Positions 16,040 to 24,534 of a DNA stretch of 64,000 bases are shown here, one piece after another. The stretch is from Roseburia sp. GTDB taxonomy: Bacteria; Bacillota; Clostridia; Lachnospirales; Lachnospiraceae. Position 1 is the first letter of the stretch. Each line of letters starts with the position of its first letter. The stretch spans positions 186,001 to 250,000 of the forward strand of contig JAPFDX010000001.1 of NCBI GenBank assembly GCA_026168605.1, in the 5' to 3' direction. Below the pieces are notes generated by a model that saw nothing but the letters and a program-made list of their open reading frames with translations, was not told the origin of the DNA and made no database searches. The translations under genes were made by a program, and so were the position numbers.

Positions 16040-16048
16040 CAATACACT

Positions 16049-17077
16049 TTACGGTATCTCCTCAAACGGAATCTTCGTTCCAATCCCGGAACTGGTATGA
16101 AGCGCATAATCATCCGTGATAAAAATTGCCTCGGTATCCGGCAGGCGTTCCACGAGCGCCATGCCGTCGGAGAGACCGAGTGAGAAGCAGGTGGTGGAGA
16201 GCGCGTCGCCGTCGACAGAGCTGTCCGTGATAATAGTCACCCCAAGCAGGTCATTTTCGTAGGGATAACCGGTGGCGGTATCCAGGATATGGTGATAGCG
16301 CGTGCCATCCACCTCGAAATACCGCTCATAGACGCCGGAGGACACGACGGTCTCGTTGGTCACTTTTACAGTGGCAAGCGCTGTTCCGTCCTCGGCAAAA
16401 GGTTTCTGGATGCCGACGGTATAGGCGGAGCCGTCCTGTTTTGGTCCGAGGGCAAGAAAATTCCCACCGAGATTGATAAAACCGCTCGTAATCCCATTTT
16501 CATTCAGAAATTCTTTCATCCGGTCGGCGATGTAGCCTTTGGCGATGCCGCCGACGTCAATCTGTGTGTCGGGGTTTTTCAGAGAAACCTCATTTCCATT
16601 GATCCGGATATTGTGGTAATCGACTGTGTCACACGCAGCAGCAATCTCTCCTGCATTGGGAATCATCGATGCGTTTGTTTCCTCCAGTAACGCTTTTGTG
16701 GAAATATCCCAGAGATCTGAGAGTGTTCCGATGGCAATGTCAAAGGTTCCCTGACTCAGCTCCCCGTAGGCAATCCCCTGTTTCAGCAGTTCCACAGTCT
16801 CGTCACTGACTGTGACAGGCTTCCCGCCCGCATCGTTGATGCGCGCGATATCGCTGTCTGCAACCGTAGAGGAAAAGAGCGCTTCGTACTTTGCCGCAAG
16901 CGCAAAACAGTCGTCAAAAAGCTGTTCATCGACAGCCTCATAAATGGTAACGGAGATCACTGTGTTAAAATAGAAACCGGATCTGCTCACCGGCGCCGGA
17001 TCCTGCGCGCCGCATCCGGTCAGAAGCTGGCTGCATACGAGCGATGCCGCCAGAAAAAAAGCAGTTAATTTTCTCAT
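16049..17077 (-). CDS. apbE: FAD:protein FMN transferase, lipoprotein
   Basis: ApbE attaches FMN from FAD to threonine of extracytoplasmic flavoproteins, including RnfD and RnfG encoded 5 kb away. The 342 residues start with a lipoprotein signal peptide (AASLVCSQLLTGCGAQ; lipobox LLTGC). They contain SRSGFYFNTVISVTIYE, QIDVGGIAKGYIADRM with the conserved glycine-rich FAD region, GFINLGGNFLALG, and the C-terminal HHILDTATGYPYEND and TTCFSLGLSDGMALVE motifs with metal-binding Asp/Thr residues. Length is typical. It is transcribed separately from rnf, on the opposite strand. Confidence 0.95.
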   Translation of the reverse strand: MRKLTAFFLAASLVCSQLLTGCGAQDPAPVSRSGFYFNTVISVTIYEAVDEQLFDDCFALAAKYEALFSSTVADSDIARINDAGGKPVTVSDETVELLKQGIAYGELSQGTFDIAIGTLSDLWDISTKALLEETNASMIPNAGEIAAACDTVDYHNIRINGNEVSLKNPDTQIDVGGIAKGYIADRMKEFLNENGITSGFINLGGNFLALGPKQDGSAYTVGIQKPFAEDGTALATVKVTNETVVSSGVYERYFEVDGTRYHHILDTATGYPYENDLLGVTIITDSSVDGDALSTTCFSLGLSDGMALVERLPDTEAIFITDDYALHTSSGIGTKIPFEEIP

Positions 17078-17268
17078 GATCGTGCCTCTGTCTCTTTAAA
17101 ATCGTAAATTCCTATAAAAATGTACCATAAAAAGGGGAATGGAACAATGAAATTTATGTAGAAATCATTTTGCCATTTCCGTGAAGATATGATAGAGTTA
17201 TACAGTATGAGGCGGTTTATTGCAATTTTAGCGATATGAGAATGGTTGTCTGGATAAGGGGTGGCGGA

Positions 17269-18120
17269 ATGGAACAGAGAAAGTTTCACTTCTGTGAGAG
17301 AAAGCGGGTTGTCGTCAAGATCGGTTCTTCTTCTCTTCACTATGAGGAGACGGGGAAATTAAATTTTACAAAGCTGGAGCGGCTGGTGCGGGAACTCTGC
17401 AACCTGAGAAACCGCGGCATGGATGTGTGTCTGGTGAGTTCCGGGGCGATCGCTGCCGGGAGACAGACGCTTGGCATGGAGGAGCGCCCGCGTGATATTT
17501 CCACGAAGCAGGCGTGTGCGGCGGTCGGGCAGGGGCGTCTGATGATGATTTACCAGAGGCTGTTTGGCGAGTACAACCAGGTTGCCGGGCAGGTGCTGAT
17601 GACGAAAAATACGATGGTGAACCCCATCTCGCGGGAGAATGCGAAGAATACGTTTGAGGAACTGTTCCGTCTGGGCGTGATCCCGATTGTCAATGAGAAT
17701 GATACCGTATCGACCTATGAGATGCAGTTTGGGGACAATGACACGCTCTCGGCGATCGTGACGTCGCTGGTCGGCGCGGACCTTCTGATCCTTCTGTCGG
17801 ACATCGACGGTCTGTTTACGGATGACCCACACAGAAATCCCGATGCGAAGCTCATCGAGGTGGTGGAGCACATGGACGCCTCCCTCTATGATATGGCGAA
17901 GGGTTCGACGGGAAGCGATGTGGGCACGGGCGGCATGGCGACAAAGCTTGCTGCCGCGAAGATCGCGACACATTCCGGCGCGGATATGGTGATCGCAAAC
18001 GGTGCGGATGTAGGGATTTTACATCATATTTTTGACGATTCCTTCCGGGGAACTGTTTTTCGGGCGGATAAGAGCGAGAGCTTTTGTATTGAAAATTTTA
18101 TTTTAGAGACGATAGGATAG
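17269..18120 (+). CDS. proB: Glutamate 5-kinase, short form without PUA domain
   Basis: ProB phosphorylates glutamate as the first step of proline synthesis. The start at MEQRKF follows AAGGGG; the earlier track start at 17236 lacks a site. The 283 residues contain the amino-acid-kinase fold (VVVKIGSSSL, LVSSGAIAAGRQ, GQVLMTKNT, IVNENDTVST, LLILLSDIDGLFTDDP, GTGGMATKLAAA). The C-terminal PUA domain of E. coli ProB is absent, as in many Firmicutes. It is the first gene of a run that includes proA at 18.9 kb, with DUF896 and a folate gene between. Confidence 0.95.
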   Translation: MEQRKFHFCERKRVVVKIGSSSLHYEETGKLNFTKLERLVRELCNLRNRGMDVCLVSSGAIAAGRQTLGMEERPRDISTKQACAAVGQGRLMMIYQRLFGEYNQVAGQVLMTKNTMVNPISRENAKNTFEELFRLGVIPIVNENDTVSTYEMQFGDNDTLSAIVTSLVGADLLILLSDIDGLFTDDPHRNPDAKLIEVVEHMDASLYDMAKGSTGSDVGTGGMATKLAAAKIATHSGADMVIANGADVGILHHIFDDSFRGTVFRADKSESFCIENFILETIG

Positions 18121-18133
18121 ATGAGGGAGTCAT

Positions 18134-18355
18134 ATGGAACAGAAGCAGATCAACAGGATCAATGAATTATACCGCAAATCCAAGGCGGAGGGACTGACCG
18201 CGGAGGAGAAGAAGGAGCAGGAGCTTTTGAGGAAGCAGTTTATCGCAGATGTGCGCGGAAGTCTGACGGCGCAGCTCAACAATATCGACATGGTCATGGA
18301 GGACGGAACGGTCGAGAATCTCGGAGAAAAATATGGAAAGAAGTCTCTTTCCTAA
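18134..18355 (+). CDS. DUF896 (YnzC-like) small protein
   Basis: 73 residues: two N-terminal helices (QINRINELYRKSKAEGLTAEEKKEQELLRKQFIADVR) followed by GSLTAQLNNIDMV. This is the DUF896/UPF0291 family, whose B. subtilis member YnzC is linked with the SOS region; its molecular role is unknown. Ribosome site GAGGGAG lies upstream. The end overlaps the next gene by 23 bp, placing it in the pro/folate operon. Confidence 0.9.
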   Translation: MEQKQINRINELYRKSKAEGLTAEEKKEQELLRKQFIADVRGSLTAQLNNIDMVMEDGTVENLGEKYGKKSLS

Positions 18356-18968
18356 GACGCCGCAGGAGCTGCGCAGGCACCATAGGGCAGTGCGGGATGC
18401 GATGACAAAAAAGCAGGCGGCTGATGCGGCAAGAAGCATCTGCGCCCAGCTTGGCGCGGCGGAGTGGTATAGGGAAACGCGTTGGATTTATGGCTACTAT
18501 CCGCTCGGGAGGGAGGCGGACTGCCTCGCTTTTTTGGAGCGGGCTCTCTCGGACGGGAAACGCGTGGCGCTGCCGCGCGTGGAAACGTCGCGCAGAGAGA
18601 ATGCGGACTGCCGGATGGATTTTTATGAGGTCACTTCGCTGACGCAGGTGGAGCGCGGGAGTTTTGGTGTGGCAGAACCGCTTGCGGACTGCCGGAGCGC
18701 GGACGCGCCGGACGCCGTTGTGCTTGTCCCGGGCGTTGTGTTTGGTCTGGACGGAAACCGCTACGGCTATGGCAAGGGTTTCTACGACCGCTATTTTGCC
18801 AGATTTCCACAGTATTACAGAGTGGGGATCGCCTATGAGCACCAGCTTGAGAAAACGCTGTTGGCAAAGGAGACGGATGTGCGCATGGACTGCATCTACA
18901 CGGAGCGGCAGCGCTATCTGCCGCCGGAAAGGAACGGGGAGGCATATGGAATTACTGGAGATCTGTAA
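18333..18968 (+). CDS. 5-formyltetrahydrofolate cyclo-ligase
   Basis: This enzyme converts 5-formyl-THF to 5,10-methenyl-THF using ATP. The 211 residues include an N-terminal basic region ([17 protein letters not shown]), [23 protein letters not shown], and the family signature [15 protein letters not shown] near residue 146-160 preceded by [15 protein letters not shown]. The start overlaps the DUF896 gene and the end overlaps proA by 23 bp, so the three are translationally coupled. The large minus-strand ORF across it (18294-19298) is a shadow. Confidence 0.93.
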   Translation: MERSLFPKTPQELRRHHRAVRDAMTKKQAADAARSICAQLGAAEWYRETRWIYGYYPLGREADCLAFLERALSDGKRVALPRVETSRRENADCRMDFYEVTSLTQVERGSFGVAEPLADCRSADAPDAVVLVPGVVFGLDGNRYGYGKGFYDRYFARFPQYYRVGIAYEHQLEKTLLAKETDVRMDCIYTERQRYLPPERNGEAYGITGDL

Positions 18969-20229
18969 AAGAGCAAAGGAAGCGAGCCGGAAGCTGGGAA
19001 CGCTTGACACCAACACGAAGAACCGCGCGCTGCTTGCGGCGGCAGAACTTTTGGTGTCAGAGAAAGACGCGATCCTTGCGGCAAATGAAAAGGATCTGGA
19101 GCGCGGAAGAAAAAACCATATGCAGAAGGCGCTTCTTGACCGTCTGATGTTAAATGAGGCGCGCATCGCACAGATGGCGGAGGGGCTGCGCCAGGTGGCA
19201 GGACTTTCTGATCCCGTGGGTGAGGTGCTCTCCATGAAAACGCAGCCGAACGGTCTTAGGATCGGGAAAAAGCGTGTGCCGCTCGGCGTGGTCGGCATGA
19301 TCTATGAGGCGCGCCCGAATGTGACGGCAGATGCGTTTGCCCTGTGTTTTAAGACGGGAAATGCCGTGATCTTAAAGGGCGGCAGCGATGCGCTCTGCTC
19401 CAATACTGCGCTTGTCGCGCTGTTGCGCCGGGCGCTTTTGGGGGAGGGAGTACCTTGTGACGCGGTCTCCCTGATCGAGGATACCAGCCGAGAGACCACT
19501 GCGGAATTTATGCGGATGAACGAATATGTGGATGTTCTGATCCCGCGGGGCGGCGCGGGTCTGATCCGTGCGGTCGTCAGTCAGGCGACGATCCCGGTCA
19601 TTGAGACGGGCACGGGAAACTGTCATATTTTTGTGGATGAGACAGCGGACCTGCCGATGGCAGTCCGCATTATCTGCAATGCAAAGACACAGCGGATCGG
19701 CGTGTGCAATGCCTGTGAGTCGCTTGTGGTGCACGAGAAGGTGAAGGACGCTCTCATGCCGCAGCTTGCCCGTGTGCTCTGGGAGAGCGACGTGAAAATC
19801 TGTGCGGATGCGCCGTGCCTTGAGGCTGTGCGAAGCGGCGTGGCGGCGGACGGCGGCGCGGTTTCCAGAGAGCTTCTTTTGGAGGCGACGGAGGACGACT
19901 GGGGAACGGAATATCTCGATTACCGGATTTCCGTAAAGACGGTCGGCTCGCTCGACGAGGCGATCTCCCACATCAACCGCTACAATACCGGACATTCGGA
20001 GGCGATCATCACGGAGAGTTACAGGAATGCCGAGCGGTTTTTAAACGAGGTGGACGCCGCGTGTGTGTATGTCAATGCGTCGACACGTTTTTCGGATGGA
20101 TTTGAGTTTGGCTTCGGGGCGGAGATTGGCATCAGCACACAGAAACTGCACGCGAGAGGTCCGATGGGGCTTGAGGCGCTCACCAGCACGAAATATGTTA
20201 TTTACGGGGACGGACAGGTGCGTGCATAG
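18946..20229 (+). CDS. proA: Glutamate-5-semialdehyde dehydrogenase (gamma-glutamyl phosphate reductase)
   Basis: ProA reduces gamma-glutamyl phosphate to glutamate semialdehyde with NADPH, following ProB. The start [13 protein letters not shown] is chosen by family N terminus and a GGGGAGG just upstream; the track ORF begins 282 bp earlier inside the folate gene. The 427 residues contain the aldehyde-dehydrogenase pattern: [44 protein letters not shown], catalytic cysteine in [15 protein letters not shown], and [27 protein letters not shown]. Length is normal. Confidence 0.96.
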   Translation: MELLEICKRAKEASRKLGTLDTNTKNRALLAAAELLVSEKDAILAANEKDLERGRKNHMQKALLDRLMLNEARIAQMAEGLRQVAGLSDPVGEVLSMKTQPNGLRIGKKRVPLGVVGMIYEARPNVTADAFALCFKTGNAVILKGGSDALCSNTALVALLRRALLGEGVPCDAVSLIEDTSRETTAEFMRMNEYVDVLIPRGGAGLIRAVVSQATIPVIETGTGNCHIFVDETADLPMAVRIICNAKTQRIGVCNACESLVVHEKVKDALMPQLARVLWESDVKICADAPCLEAVRSGVAADGGAVSRELLLEATEDDWGTEYLDYRISVKTVGSLDEAISHINRYNTGHSEAIITESYRNAERFLNEVDAACVYVNASTRFSDGFEFGFGAEIGISTQKLHARGPMGLEALTSTKYVIYGDGQVRA

Positions 20230-20262
20230 CAAAAGCGGGCAGCGGAAAAAGGAGATATTTGC

Positions 20263-20748
20263 GTGAAAAGAAGGATAAGTGCCATGCTCGTTGCGGGGAT
20301 GCTGCTGTGGATCGCAGGATGCGGCGGTGTTTCTTCCGATACAATGGCAGACATATATTATGATGCAAAGCAGCTCGGCAGCTATTACAGCAACTATGAA
20401 CTCTCCGGCTTGACACAGAGCATAGGAGAGGATACGATCTCGGGCACGTACCGGGGGTTCAACGGTATGGTGATGCTCTGGAATTACGAGGTGCCGGGGG
20501 ATATTGCGCTGGATATTGATTATAAATTTCAGGTGCTGCACGGGAAGGTGAAGCTGGTCATGGTTGATCCCGAGGGGCAGATCCACACGATCGAGGAACT
20601 CTCGGGCGGCGCGACGTCGGACGGCATGAAGACGGAGTCGTTCTCCATGTATGACGGACTGTACCGTCTGAAGCTTGTCGGAACAGACGACGCGGAAGTG
20701 GAGTTTGCCGTGGAGGTGGACGAAGGCGATTTTATCGGAGCAAAGTAA
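20263..20748 (+). CDS. Small lipoprotein of unknown function
   Basis: 161 residues starting at a GTG six bases after AAGGAGA. The N terminus is a lipoprotein signal (KRRISAMLVAGMLLWIAGC, lipobox IAGC near residue 19), so the mature protein should be anchored outside the membrane. The rest is predicted beta-rich and acidic (YRGFNGMVMLWNYEVPGDIALDIDY, VKLVMVDPEGQIHTIEEL) and could be a small beta-sandwich. I recognise no named family. It lies 33 bp after proA and 18 bp before miaB, so it is probably co-transcribed with both. Confidence 0.75.
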   Translation: MKRRISAMLVAGMLLWIAGCGGVSSDTMADIYYDAKQLGSYYSNYELSGLTQSIGEDTISGTYRGFNGMVMLWNYEVPGDIALDIDYKFQVLHGKVKLVMVDPEGQIHTIEELSGGATSDGMKTESFSMYDGLYRLKLVGTDDAEVEFAVEVDEGDFIGAK

Positions 20749-20766
20749 GGAATAGGATGAAGAGAC

Positions 20767-22215
20767 ATGAAGAAAAAGATTGAGATAGAGATCATTGACA
20801 AAAAGCAGATACCGGAGACGGAACCGGAGCGCCAGTACTATTTTATGGACATTGCGAAGGCGTATGTGGCACAGCTTGCGGAGAAAAAAGGGGCGCCGCT
20901 CACCTTTCACGTGACGACGTTCGGCTGCCAGATGAATGCGAGGGATTCGGAGAAACTGGTCGGGATCTTAGAGCGGGTCGGCTATGTGGAGACGGCGACC
21001 GAGGAGGCGGATTTTGTCATCTACAATACCTGCACGGTGCGTGAGAACGCAAACAACAAGGTCTACGGACGTCTCGGCGTACTGCAGAACTACAAAAAGA
21101 AAAACCCGCACATGATGATCGGGCTCTGCGGCTGTATGATGCAGGAACCGTCCGTCGTGGAAAAGTTAAAGGAGAGCTACCGGTTTGTGGATCTGGTGTT
21201 CGGCACGCACAATATCTATAAATTTGCCGAACTGCTTGTGACAGCGATGGAATCCACTTCCATGACGATCGACATCTGGAAGGACACCGACAAGATCGTG
21301 GAGGATCTTCCGGTGGAGCGCAAGTATTCTTTCAAATCGGGCGTCAATATCATGTTTGGCTGCAATAATTTTTGCAGCTACTGCATCGTGCCGTATGTGC
21401 GCGGGCGTGAGCGCAGCCGCGAGCCGAAGGAAATCCTGCGCGAGATCGAGGCGCTGGTCGCAGATGGTGTTGTCGAGGTGATGCTGCTTGGGCAGAACGT
21501 CAATTCCTACGGCAGAAATTTGGAGCATCCGGTGACCTTTGCGCAGCTTTTACAGGAGATCGAGAAGATCGAGGGATTAGAGCGCATCCGTTTTATGACT
21601 TCCCACCCAAAGGATCTGTCCGACGAGCTGATCGAGGTCATGAAAAATTCTACAAAAATATGTAAGCATCTGCATCTGCCGCTCCAGTCGGGAAGCAGCC
21701 GGATTTTAAAGATCATGAACCGCCATTACGACAAGGAGCACTATCTGGAACTTGTGGACAAGCTGCGCGCGGCGGTGCCGGACATCGCGCTGACGACGGA
21801 TATTATCGTCGGGTTTCCGGGGGAGACGGAGGAAGATTTTGAGGAGACGCTCGATGTGGTGAGGAACGTGCGCTATGACAGTGCGTTTACTTTTATCTAT
21901 TCCAGGCGTACCGGAACGCCTGCCGCAGCGATGGAGGAGCAGATACCGGAGGAGATCGTAAAGGAGCGTTTTGACCGTCTCCTAAAGGAGGTACAGCGCA
22001 TTTCTGCGGAGAAAGCGGGCGTTCTGACCGGACAGACGCTTCCGGTGCTCATCGAGGAGGTCAACGGGCAGGACGGGACGCTTGTGACCGGAAGACTTAG
22101 CAATAATTCCATCGTGCACCTTCCGGGCACGGCTGCCATGATCGGAAAGATTTATCCTGTGAAGCTTTTAGAGTGCAGGGGCTTCTACTATGTGGGAAAG
22201 GCAGAGGAGGCATAA
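20767..22215 (+). CDS. miaB: tRNA-2-methylthio-N6-dimethylallyladenosine synthase
   Basis: MiaB is a radical-SAM methylthiotransferase acting on i6A37 of tRNAs. The 482 residues have an N-terminal UPF0004 domain with three cluster cysteines (TFGCQMNARDSEK, YNTCTVRENA, GLCGCMMQE), the radical-SAM motif CNNFCSYCIVPYVRGRERSR near 198, and a C-terminal TRAM domain (GQTLPVLIEEV...NNSIVHLPG). The extra 50 N-terminal residues before UPF0004 are common in clostridial MiaB. The stop codon overlaps the ruvA start (TAATG). Confidence 0.96.
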   Translation: MKKKIEIEIIDKKQIPETEPERQYYFMDIAKAYVAQLAEKKGAPLTFHVTTFGCQMNARDSEKLVGILERVGYVETATEEADFVIYNTCTVRENANNKVYGRLGVLQNYKKKNPHMMIGLCGCMMQEPSVVEKLKESYRFVDLVFGTHNIYKFAELLVTAMESTSMTIDIWKDTDKIVEDLPVERKYSFKSGVNIMFGCNNFCSYCIVPYVRGRERSREPKEILREIEALVADGVVEVMLLGQNVNSYGRNLEHPVTFAQLLQEIEKIEGLERIRFMTSHPKDLSDELIEVMKNSTKICKHLHLPLQSGSSRILKIMNRHYDKEHYLELVDKLRAAVPDIALTTDIIVGFPGETEEDFEETLDVVRNVRYDSAFTFIYSRRTGTPAAAMEEQIPEEIVKERFDRLLKEVQRISAEKAGVLTGQTLPVLIEEVNGQDGTLVTGRLSNNSIVHLPGTAAMIGKIYPVKLLECRGFYYVGKAEEA

Positions 22216-22826
22216 TGTACGCATACATCAAGGGGATCCTCACGGATATGTCGGAGGATACCGTCGTCGTGGAGGCTGGCGGGATCGGCTACAATATTCA
22301 CACCACAGGACAGACGTTTGATTATCTTCCGTCCGTCGGGGAGGAAGTGAAACTTTACACGTACTTAAATGTCAGGGAGGATGCGATGGTGCTGTACGGC
22401 TTCCTGACAAAGGACGATCTGCGCGTGTTTAAGCTGCTGCTCGGCGTCAGCGGGATCGGACCGAAGGGAGCGCTCGCGATCCTCTCCGTGATGACGACGG
22501 ATGATCTGCGCTTTGCGGTGCTCGGCGAGGACGCCAAGGCGATCGCGCGTGCGCCCGGCGTGGGGGCAAAGACGGCACAGCGCCTGATCTTGGAACTGAA
22601 GGACAAGTTTTCGCTGGAGGATGCGTTTGAGCAGAAACTCGCGCACACAAATGAGGCTGCGGCGGAGGGCATGAAGGGCGTGAAAAACGAAGCTGTCGCG
22701 GCTCTGGTGGCGCTCGGCTATTCCTCCTCCGAGGCGCTACAGGCAATCGGCAAGGTCGAGATCACAGAGGGCGCGGACGTGGAGGACGTTTTAAAGGCGG
22801 CTCTTAAAAATATGGCATTTATGTGA
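22215..22826 (+). CDS. ruvA: Holliday junction branch migration protein RuvA
   Basis: The start [11 protein letters not shown] is eight codons after GAGGAGG; the track start at 22173 lies in miaB. The 203 residues form the OB domain (1-62, [14 protein letters not shown]), two helix-hairpin-helix motifs ([17 protein letters not shown] and [19 protein letters not shown]) and the C-terminal domain III ([21 protein letters not shown]) that contacts RuvB. RuvA binds four-way junctions during recombination repair. It precedes ruvB as usual. Confidence 0.97.
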   Translation: MYAYIKGILTDMSEDTVVVEAGGIGYNIHTTGQTFDYLPSVGEEVKLYTYLNVREDAMVLYGFLTKDDLRVFKLLLGVSGIGPKGALAILSVMTTDDLRFAVLGEDAKAIARAPGVGAKTAQRLILELKDKFSLEDAFEQKLAHTNEAAAEGMKGVKNEAVAALVALGYSSSEALQAIGKVEITEGADVEDVLKAALKNMAFM

Positions 22827-22837
22827 GGTCAGAGGAT

Positions 22838-23827
22838 ATGGAGAAACGAGTCATTGCCACCGAGGTGCAGGAGGAGGACTTAAAAATCGAAAAAAATCTC
22901 CGCCCGCAGACGCTGGATGACTACATCGGACAGCAGAAGGCGAAGGAGAACCTAAAGATTTATATCGAGGCGGCGAAAGCGCGGGGAGAATCCCTGGACC
23001 ATGTGCTTTTCTACGGACCGCCGGGACTTGGAAAGACGACGCTCGCCGGGATCATCGCAAACGAGATGGGAACGCACATGAAGATCACTTCCGGGCCTGC
23101 GATCGGAAAGCCGGGGGAGATGGCGGCAATCCTAAGTAATCTGCAGGAGGGAGACGTGCTCTTTGTCGATGAGATCCACCGCTTAAACCGTCAGGTGGAG
23201 GAGGTGCTCTATCCGGCGATGGAGGATTATGTGATCGACATCATGATCGGAAAGGGCGCGACGGCGCGCTCCATCCGTCTCGATCTGCCGAAGTTTACGC
23301 TGGTGGGCGCGACGACGCGGGCGGGACTTTTGTCCGCGCCGCTGCGCGACCGCTTCGGCGTAGTGCATCATCTGGAATTTTATACGGTCGATGAGTTAAA
23401 GACAATCATCGTACATTCTGCGGCAACGCTCGGCGTAGAGATCGACGAGGAGGGCGCGTATGAGATGGCGCGCCGTTCACGGGGAACGCCGCGTCTGGCG
23501 AACCGTCTGCTAAAGCGCGTCCGCGATTTTGCCGAGGTCAAATACGACGGGAAGATCTCAAGGGAGGTCGCCTCCTTTGCGCTTGATCTGCTGGAGGTCG
23601 ATAAGATGGGACTTGACCAGAATGACCGCAATATTCTAAAGATCATCATCGAAAAGTTTGCGGGAGGTCCGGTGGGACTGGATACGCTGGCGGCGGCGAT
23701 CGGCGAGGATGCGGGCACGATCGAGGACGTCTACGAGCCGTATCTGGTGAAAAACGGCTTTATCAACCGCACGCCAAAGGGCAGGGTCGTGACGGATTTC
23801 GCGTACCAGCATTTCGGATTGCGCTAA
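22838..23827 (+). CDS. ruvB: Holliday junction DNA helicase RuvB
   Basis: RuvB is the AAA+ motor for branch migration. Starting at [10 protein letters not shown] (329 residues); the track's GTG at 22823 would add five residues and overlap ruvA, and either is possible. Walker [14 protein letters not shown] near 57, Walker [10 protein letters not shown] near 108, sensor 1 ([20 protein letters not shown]) with the arginine finger, and the C-terminal winged helix ([22 protein letters not shown]) are all present. Confidence 0.97.
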   Translation: MEKRVIATEVQEEDLKIEKNLRPQTLDDYIGQQKAKENLKIYIEAAKARGESLDHVLFYGPPGLGKTTLAGIIANEMGTHMKITSGPAIGKPGEMAAILSNLQEGDVLFVDEIHRLNRQVEEVLYPAMEDYVIDIMIGKGATARSIRLDLPKFTLVGATTRAGLLSAPLRDRFGVVHHLEFYTVDELKTIIVHSAATLGVEIDEEGAYEMARRSRGTPRLANRLLKRVRDFAEVKYDGKISREVASFALDLLEVDKMGLDQNDRNILKIIIEKFAGGPVGLDTLAAAIGEDAGTIEDVYEPYLVKNGFINRTPKGRVVTDFAYQHFGLR

Positions 23828-23833
23828 AAGTGG

Positions 23834-23862
23834 TTGCTTTTCAGGGGCAATACCATTATAAT
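23834..23862 (+). promoter_or_regulatory. Promoter of zapA
   Basis: TTGCTT and TATAAT with a 17-bp spacer, just after the ruvB stop codon and 70 bp upstream of zapA. Confidence 0.7.
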
Positions 23863-23932
23863 ATACCATATATAGTTAGACGGAATACTGACACTGGGTA
23901 CATATGGTATCCGGTTGGGGAGGACACAGGTT

Positions 23933-24376
23933 ATGTCAGAAAAGACAAGCGCCGACGTGATCATAGGCGGCAAGGTATACACCTTAAGCGGCTATGAGGG
24001 CGAGGAATATTTGCAGAGGGTTGCCGCTTACATCAACAACAAGATCAACGAGTTTAACGGGATGGAGTCACTCCGTCATTTTCCGAACGATATGCGGTCG
24101 ATCCTTCTGGAGTTAAATATCGCGGACGATTATTTCAAGGCGAAGGCGCAGGTGGAGAAGCTCGAGGAAGAGCTTTCGCAGAAAAATAAAGAGATCTACG
24201 ACTTAAAGCACGATTTGATCTCCAGCCGGATCCAGGCGGAAGACGGCGCAAAGTCGGTGAAAGAACTGGAGACGAAGAACCGTGAGCTTTTACAGCAGAA
24301 GACGAAGCTTGAGGCAAAGCTGGAGGAGGCATCCGCAGCGGCGAAAAAACAGGACAAAAGCGGGGCTGTAAAGTAG
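23933..24376 (+). CDS. zapA: Cell division protein ZapA
   Basis: ZapA bundles FtsZ filaments at the division site. Starting at MSEKTSADVIIGG, nine bases after GGGGAGG (147 residues). The N-terminal ZapA domain (residues 5-85: VIIGGKVYTLSGYEGEEYLQRVAAYINNKI) is followed by a long coiled coil of charged heptads (KAQVEKLEEELSQKNKEIYDLKHDL and so on) to the C terminus, ending in an Ala/Lys tail. The length exceeds the roughly 100 residues of E. coli ZapA, as is usual in clostridia. It has its own promoter and terminator, so it appears monocistronic. Confidence 0.88.
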   Translation: MSEKTSADVIIGGKVYTLSGYEGEEYLQRVAAYINNKINEFNGMESLRHFPNDMRSILLELNIADDYFKAKAQVEKLEEELSQKNKEIYDLKHDLISSRIQAEDGAKSVKELETKNRELLQQKTKLEAKLEEASAAAKKQDKSGAVK

Positions 24377-24396
24377 ACAACTAAAGAGGAATGAGA

Positions 24397-24433
24397 GGGG
24401 GACGGAGCGCTTGTTTTTCGTCCCCCGTTTTTG
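24397..24433 (+). terminator. Terminator of zapA
   Basis: GGGGGACG and CGTCCCCC form an 8-bp stem with a 14-base loop, followed by GTTTTTG. Confidence 0.85.
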
Positions 24434-24435
24434 TC

Positions 24436-24476
24436 TGACATAAGAGTGGCCCGCATAGCGTGCCGCTCGTTGTTTG
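24436..24476 (+). repeat. Dispersed palindromic repeat, family 2, copy A
   Basis: 41 bp beginning TGACATAAGAGTGGC. It is identical at 39 of 41 positions to the reverse complement of 56513-56553. The core GAGTGGC/GCCGCTC is a 7-bp stem (one G-T pair) with an 11-base loop. It sits directly behind the zapA terminator. Confidence 0.85.
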
Positions 24477-24534
24477 GGAAACAGAGAGCAAAGTCCCTGG
24501 GAAAACTGCACTGCAGCGGAGAGGAGAGCATACG

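Noticed and set aside
18294-19298. 334-codon minus-strand ORF
   Set aside because: It lies across the folate ligase and proA genes, has no ribosome site and low-complexity content; a shadow of GC-rich coding sequence.
20041-20910. 289-codon minus-strand ORF over the proA end, lipoprotein and miaB start
   Set aside because: It crosses three well-supported plus-strand genes and shows no family motif.
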